Shown here: piece by piece, positions 60,337-64,000 of the stretch
How the letters are laid out: each line of letters begins with the position of its first letter
How positions within the stretch are numbered: position 1 is the first letter of the stretch
Origin: Anthocerotibacter panamensis C109
Lineage (GTDB): Bacteria; Cyanobacteriota; Cyanobacteriia; Gloeobacterales; Anthocerotibacteraceae
Length of the DNA stretch: 64,000 bases
Assembly: GCF_018389385.1 (NCBI RefSeq)
Contig: NZ_CP062698.1
Span: 3,380,667-3,444,666, forward strand
Direction: 5' to 3'
Made by a program: the position numbers and the translations under genes
The notes under the pieces: model-generated
Told to the model about the DNA's origin: nothing
Seen by the model: only the letters and a program-made list of their open reading frames with translations
The model's database searches: none

Positions 60337-60409
60337 GCCCCAATAGCTCAGTCGGTAGAGCACCATACTTGTAATATGGAGCGCGTCAGTTCGAGTCTGA
60401 CTTGGGGCC
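60337..60409 (+). tRNA. tRNA-Thr (anticodon UGU)
   Basis: A complete cloverleaf: acceptor GCCCCAA/TTGGGGC, D stem GCTC/GAGC, anticodon stem CCATA/TATGG with loop CTTGTAA (anticodon TGT at 60370-60372), five-base variable loop, and T arm GTCAG-TTCGAGT-CTGAC. It decodes ACA. CCA is not encoded. The discriminator is C, unusual for bacterial tRNA-Thr, where A or U is expected. Confidence 0.93.
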
Positions 60410-60612
60410 ATCGTTCAAAGCCAATCCCCTCATGGCTCTTGAAATAAATGCTCATAAAAAGATTGATGCGCTGCTTGAGCGCTGGGACGGATATCAAGAC
60501 GTTAGCTCACTGGTGAGTGTGGTCAGGTTCTCCATCCGTTGGGTGAGTGCATCTGCGGGCATGAGCAACCGCATCCCGCTGAACCAAAGGTCTTAGCAGC
60601 GAAAAAAAGTTG

Positions 60613-61176
60613 CTATAAAGCAGTAAGTAGCGATACCTTAGGCGACGCAGCACTGGTGAGCCCGTTATTGAGGGATAGCGCATAGTTGTAGTCGCTGAGG
60701 GCTCCTCGTTGATCTCCTAAATGTATACGGGCTGAGCCACGACTGACATAGACTTGAGCCAGTCTTGGGGAGCGTTGGAGGGCTTGGTCAAAATCGGCAA
60801 TAGCCTGAGCATAATCGCCTAACTCTAGATAAGCGCTCCCGCGATAGAAATAAATCGCTGCATCCCCAGAGTCCAGACGCAACGCCTGAGTGTAATCCCC
60901 GAGTGCCCCGACATAGGCACCAGTCTCTAGAAAGATGGCTGCGCGGACCAAATAGCCTGAGTAGAGGTCAGGATTGAGTTCGAGTGCCCGATTACAGTCC
61001 TCCAGCCCTCCAGCATAGTCTCCAAGCTTGGCCCGCGCACTGCCCCGCGCACTGTAGATAGAAGCATCGTCAGGAGCGCGGTGGAGTGCCTGCGTGAGAT
61101 CACGGATAACCTGCTCATACAAGTTCTTGCGCTGTAGATTGAGGCCCCACTCACAGTTCCCGCTCACAGACTCCAT
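60613..61176 (-). CDS. TPR-repeat protein
   Basis: A 187-residue protein of about five tetratricopeptide repeats, for example SIYSARGSARAKLGDYAGGL, AIYFYRGSAYLELGDYAQAI and QVYVSRGSARIHLGDQRGAL. No signal peptide, so probably cytoplasmic. I start at ATG 61176, six bases after GAGGA. The function is unknown; it stands alone. Confidence 0.82.
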   Translation of the reverse strand: MESVSGNCEWGLNLQRKNLYEQVIRDLTQALHRAPDDASIYSARGSARAKLGDYAGGLEDCNRALELNPDLYSGYLVRAAIFLETGAYVGALGDYTQALRLDSGDAAIYFYRGSAYLELGDYAQAIADFDQALQRSPRLAQVYVSRGSARIHLGDQRGALSDYNYALSLNNGLTSAASPKVSLLTAL

Positions 61177-61490
61177 GCTCACTCCTCGGCTATCTGTCGA
61201 TAACTTCTTCAGGAAAATCCACCCTTCAGGGGCATCAGGATAAACACAATGGCTCCCGGACGCATTAGTTGGGCTCTTCTTATTTCCACTCTTAGAGTTT
61301 AAATCAGAAAGCGGTTGGAGAAAACTACTCCGAAGCGCAATTTTGCAGTGTTTTTATGAACTTTAATCCAAACGACACCGTAAAATTACCTATGCTATCT
61401 CCCTATAGCGTGTGCTTTTATCACATTTAAAGCACCAAAAAAATCCAGGGAAAGTTGTATTTTCTGGCAACGCTGCTTCCTCCATGAGCA
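61177..61490. other. Gap with no gene
   Basis: About 310 bases between two minus-strand genes; it presumably holds the promoter of the TPR gene. I see no open frame or clear repeat. Confidence 0.4.
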
Positions 61491-62060
61491 TTACAGAGGA
61501 AGCGGCCAGGGAATGGCTCCCAAGCGCAGTAGCTCCCATTGACGGGTAGTCTGGTCCCAGCGAATGACGGTCGAGGGCACTCCCACCCCTTGGTATTCCC
61601 CGTACAGCAAGGGTAGATTTGGGAAACGTTGGGCGATGGTCGCCGGGTCTAAGAGGGGCGCTTCGCCGGAGCGGTTGATACTGGTGGTAGCGAGTGGCCC
61701 GGTCTCCACTAAAAGCTGGAGGGCCTCGGGCTGGTTAGGCAGGCGCAGGCCGACCATTCCTCGCTGTTGGACCAGAGGGGGGAGCGTTGGGTTGGCAGGC
61801 AGGACCAGGGTCAAAGCCCCCGGCCAGAAGCGGGTCATCACCGAGTGCCAATCCGCTTCCCAACCCGCCAAGAGGGGCCGTACCTGCTCAACTGTGGCGG
61901 CGAGGAGAATGAGCGGTTTATCCAGCGCCCGCCCCTTGAGCGGATAAATCGCCTGGGCATTTCCGGGTAAAGCTCCTAGCGCAGGGACGGTGTCGGTGGG
62001 GAAGACCCCGCATGCACCCTGCCGCAGCCGCCCCTGAAATTCTGATTGACTACAGAACAT
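61491..62060 (-). CDS. L-threonylcarbamoyladenylate synthase (TsaC/Sua5 family)
   Basis: A 189-residue YrdC-domain protein making threonylcarbamoyl-AMP for t6A37 of ANN-decoding tRNAs. Family blocks: GACGVFPTDTVPALGALPGN, KGRALDKPLILLAA, FWPGALTLVLPA and VGLRLPNQPEALQLL, then GPLATTSINRSGEAP. It has only the YrdC domain. Length and motifs are typical. Confidence 0.9.
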   Translation of the reverse strand: MFCSQSEFQGRLRQGACGVFPTDTVPALGALPGNAQAIYPLKGRALDKPLILLAATVEQVRPLLAGWEADWHSVMTRFWPGALTLVLPANPTLPPLVQQRGMVGLRLPNQPEALQLLVETGPLATTSINRSGEAPLLDPATIAQRFPNLPLLYGEYQGVGVPSTVIRWDQTTRQWELLRLGAIPWPLPL

Positions 62061-62110
62061 ACCGTGTCTTTCCTACAGAGCCATTATCGCTAGTCTGGAA
62101 GGTGGACCCC

Positions 62111-62116
62111 TATAAT
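62111..62116 (+). promoter_or_regulatory. -10 box TATAAT upstream of ssb
   Basis: A perfect TATAAT 26 bases before the ssb ATG; the -35 region is weak. Confidence 0.4.
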
Positions 62117-62141
62117 AATTAAATCTGGCGCAAGTGCAGCA

Positions 62142-62522
62142 ATGGACCTCAATGTAGTGACCCTAGTGGGTCGAGCCGGACGTGACCCGGAAATGAAGTA
62201 TGTGGGCTCCGGGGAGAACTATCGCCCGGTGTGCAGTTTGACCCTGGCGGTGGACCGGCTCAAGCGTAAAGGCGATATGAATGAACCTGATTGGTTCAAC
62301 TTGGAGATCTGGGGCAAGACAGCAGAGATCGCCGGACAATACGTCAAGAAGGGTAGCTTGATTGGCGTGACCGGCAACTTGATCTTTAACCGTTGGCAGG
62401 ACAAACTCTCAGGGGAGGCCAAAGAACGTCCCCTGATCCGGGTAGACCGTCTAGATCTGTTGGGTTCGCGTCGTGACAGTGGCGCGGATGCTCCTGACTT
62501 TGGCGATGGGGGCGATTTCTAG
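62142..62522 (+). CDS. ssb: Single-stranded DNA-binding protein
   Basis: A 126-residue SSB with one OB fold: MDLNVVTLVGRAGRDPEMKY, CSLTLAVDRLKRKG, EPDWFNLEIWGKTAEIAGQY and KGSLIGVTGNL. The acidic C-terminal tip reads PDFGDGGDF, close to the DDDIPF-type tip that recruits partners. It is short, as in cyanobacteria. Its stop overlaps the GTG of the next gene. Confidence 0.92.
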   Translation: MDLNVVTLVGRAGRDPEMKYVGSGENYRPVCSLTLAVDRLKRKGDMNEPDWFNLEIWGKTAEIAGQYVKKGSLIGVTGNLIFNRWQDKLSGEAKERPLIRVDRLDLLGSRRDSGADAPDFGDGGDF

Positions 62523-63163
62523 TGAACTTTCTCCAAACCTCTGTCCTGTTGGCAGCGGGGCTTCTGGTCACAGCACAACCGCTTCTGGCGCGCGATCTCC
62601 AAAACCTCGGCCAGATCACCCAACTTACCCCTAGCCGCTACTTCCTGCTCAAAGCGGACGGACAGGCTTTTAAAGATGCTAAAGGCGTCGCTTCTGGGGT
62701 AATCAGCGAGGGCCGCTATACCAGCCGCTTCACGATTGTCTTTGCCCCGCGCACCGGAACAACTACTCGCCCGACGCTTGCCCTCAACTTCCAGCCGGTA
62801 GACCGCACCCACCACCTCTCTAGCGACCGTCAGGTGGCTTCTTTGGAAGTAGACGGGGTTGCCCTGCCCTTCGTGCGTGCTTTTGACAGCTTCGCCTACC
62901 GCAATGCAGAGGGTTCCGAGGAGAATCTGCACCTCGTGCTAGAGCCTCTGGCCCTCAAGCGCATCCTGGCTGCTCAAAAAGAAGTCGCAGTAAAAGTCCG
63001 GCTGGAATCTACCCCTTTGGGCATCGGGGGAGAATGCGCCACCACTATTGAGGGCTCGGCTAAACAACGCTCCTGCGGGAATCCCTACACAGGTGTCGTC
63101 TTTGCTGGTCTGCAACTCAAGACGCTCCAGGACTTGCTCAAACCTTATATTGCCGCTGGTTAG
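62522..63163 (+). CDS. Exported hypothetical protein
   Basis: A 213-residue protein with a Sec signal (MNFLQTSVLLAAGLLVTAQP, then LLA). It starts with GTG overlapping the ssb stop (TAGTG). The mature part is beta-rich, with VSEGRY-type strands and a pair of cysteines (GGECATTIEG and RSCGNPYTG) that could form a disulfide. I do not recognise a family. Translational coupling to ssb is probably only a matter of packing. Confidence 0.65.
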   Translation: MNFLQTSVLLAAGLLVTAQPLLARDLQNLGQITQLTPSRYFLLKADGQAFKDAKGVASGVISEGRYTSRFTIVFAPRTGTTTRPTLALNFQPVDRTHHLSSDRQVASLEVDGVALPFVRAFDSFAYRNAEGSEENLHLVLEPLALKRILAAQKEVAVKVRLESTPLGIGGECATTIEGSAKQRSCGNPYTGVVFAGLQLKTLQDLLKPYIAAG

Positions 63164-63198
63164 TCTCAGGGCATACTACAGTAGCTTGGGTCGGTGCT

Positions 63199-63498
63199 GT
63201 GTTGCTTCGTGTTCTTCTTCTTGTGAGTGTCACACTGCTGCTGGGAGCAGGGCTCTTGGCGGTGCGCCTGCGCCGACCTGCTCAGAACCTGCGTGCTAAA
63301 TACGACGCTGCCCTCCAAGCCCTCCAACGCTCCCCCCAAGACCCCCAATGCAAGCAAGAAGCCCTACGCCGCGGACGGGCCTATTACGTGCAACGAGCAG
63401 GCAAAACCATCAGCCGTGAACGTCAATACTCCATTGAAGCGGCCCTCACGCGGGAAGTGGAACGGACGATAGCCGCCGCACCGAAGCCTCGACTGTGA
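63199..63498 (+). CDS. Small membrane-anchored hypothetical protein
   Basis: A 99-residue protein with one N-terminal hydrophobic segment (LLRVLLLVSVTLLLGAGLLA) and a basic, helical cytoplasmic-type tail containing CKQEALRRGRAYYVQRAGKT. It starts with GTG (or the next TTG). The function is unknown. It is 35 bases after the preceding gene on the same strand. Confidence 0.55.
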   Translation: MLLRVLLLVSVTLLLGAGLLAVRLRRPAQNLRAKYDAALQALQRSPQDPQCKQEALRRGRAYYVQRAGKTISRERQYSIEAALTREVERTIAAAPKPRL

Positions 63499-63507
63499 CT
63501 GCTCTTG

Positions 63508-63591
63508 CTGGCCTTAGCCCACTGGCCTTAACCCACTGGCCTTAACCCACTGGCCTTAACCCACTGGCCTTAACCCACTGGCCTTAACCCA
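63508..63591. repeat. Six tandem 14-bp repeats
   Basis: The unit CTGGCCTTAACCCA is repeated six times without gaps; the first copy has one change. It lies between convergent genes, and the stop codon of the pentapeptide gene is inside the last unit. There are no spacers, so it is not a CRISPR. Confidence 0.92.
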
Positions 63592-64000
63592 AAGGACTGT
63601 TGACGAAAGGGCCGGGGATAAACTCAGGGAGGGGGCGCAAGTGCTCCAGGCTGAGTGCCCCGCGCTGGACAAGGTCCACGCCTGCCCCTGGAGCGAGCCC
63701 CAGGCAGTTGTAGAAATCTGCGTTCTGGACCTGGGTGGCACCGTCAAAGTTGGCGCTACTGAGACGAGAACGGCTTAGGTCCGCCTCACAGAGATTTGCA
63801 CCCTTTAGGTTTACCTCGATCAAGATGGCATCCCGGAGATTGGCCCCGGTTAGGTCTGCGCCTTCCAGGTTCGCGCCACTGAGGTCCGCCCGTGACAGGT
63901 CTGCTCCACGCAGGTTGGCCCCGCTCAACTCCCCGCCGCGCAAGATCACCCGCGAGAGGTCTGCCCCTTCCAGGTTGGCCCCTTTGAGGCAGGCTGCTTC
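63584..64000 (-). CDS. Pentapeptide-repeat protein (5' end outside the window)
   Basis: The frame is open to the window edge and its start is not seen. The visible 138 residues are mostly A(D/N)LxG-type pentapeptides: LKGANLEGADLSR, then LSGANLRGADLSRADLSGAN and LEGADLTGANLRDA. They fold as a right-handed square beta-helix. The C-terminal part has a non-repeat segment with FYNCLGLAPGAGVDLVQRG, and the stop is in the last 14-bp repeat. A GTG at 63949 could mimic a start, but repeats continue upstream of it. Function is unknown. Confidence 0.88.
   Translation of the reverse strand, partial: EAACLKGANLEGADLSRVILRGGELSGANLRGADLSRADLSGANLEGADLTGANLRDAILIEVNLKGANLCEADLSRSRLSSANFDGATQVQNADFYNCLGLAPGAGVDLVQRGALSLEHLRPLPEFIPGPFVNSPLG

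Noticed and set aside
60402-60596. 64-residue frame starting inside the tRNA-Thr gene
   Set aside because: It overlaps the tRNA, lacks a ribosome site and has no recognisable domain; no integrase or attachment repeat was found near the tRNA.
63508-63591. CRISPR array
   Set aside because: Units are only 14 bases, directly adjacent, with no spacers and no cas genes.

Overview
The window is chromosomal DNA of an oxygenic cyanobacterium. It carries genes for all three large photosystem II subunits present here (D1, D2, CP43), plus typical cyanobacterial markers: PipX, Ycf34, the FTR variable chain, a cyAbrB regulator, a CpcT/CpeT-fold protein, DUF3007, a DUF2227 protein and a Mo-nitro_C protein. 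Base composition is moderately GC-rich, genes are tightly packed, and many starts have a clear Shine-Dalgarno sequence. An early-branching, Gloeobacter-like lineage is my inference, not something the sequence proves.

Layout. 1-6.3 kb: murQ, a cyAbrB regulator, a relic of rarA/mgsA, clpP, an EF-G-like GTPase and a Mo-nitro_C protein. 6.5-10.5 kb: smc and a DUF3007 membrane protein. 10.9-15.1 kb: a plus-strand run of a cupredoxin-like exported protein, a DEP protein, a MerA/Lpd-like flavoprotein, an ArsM-type methyltransferase and a thiol-dioxygenase-like cupin. 15.1-19.6 kb (minus): ycf34, two exported proteins (one of CpcT fold), an ABC ATPase, ctaB and ctaA. 20.1-24.9 kb (plus): coxB, coxA, coxC, a ferric-reductase-like membrane protein and an NHL-repeat protein. 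Together with the divergent ctaA-ctaB this is a complete haem-copper oxidase locus.

25-36 kb is mixed housekeeping: a DUF255 thioredoxin-fold protein, an orphan NarL-type response regulator, rhomboid, a tightly overlapping ftrV operon containing an unlisted 46-residue membrane protein, dps, three minor pilins, a FosA-like protein, a phytase-like esterase, a GvpU-like protein and a DUF2227 protein. 36-41 kb: pipX (with an NtcA-type box upstream) overlapping wecB, a dienelactone-hydrolase-like protein without its nucleophile, an MCE/MlaD protein, a DUF4126 protein and rlmH. 41-44.8 kb: psbA, psbD and psbC in a row, closed by a strong terminator. 44.8-48 kb: a CopZ-like metal/Fe-S protein divergent from a cobalt/nickel ECF transporter operon (cbiMNQO). 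48-64 kb: a TPR protein, pheT, an AT-rich DNA methyltransferase locus broken by indels, gatA, rplU, an M1 aminopeptidase with a HEAT tail, tRNA-Thr(UGU), a TPR protein, a TsaC/Sua5-like protein, ssb, exported small proteins and a pentapeptide-repeat gene running off the end.

No intact insertion sequence, prophage, CRISPR array or rRNA operon was seen. The only clearly foreign-looking stretch is the AT-rich methyltransferase island at about 52-55 kb. The most interesting points are: that island, where indels in A-runs break two overlapping genes; the extra lumenal loop with a CxxxxxC pair in CP43; the psbA-psbDC adjacency; the flavoprotein-ArsM-cupin cluster; and the exported CpcT-like protein.
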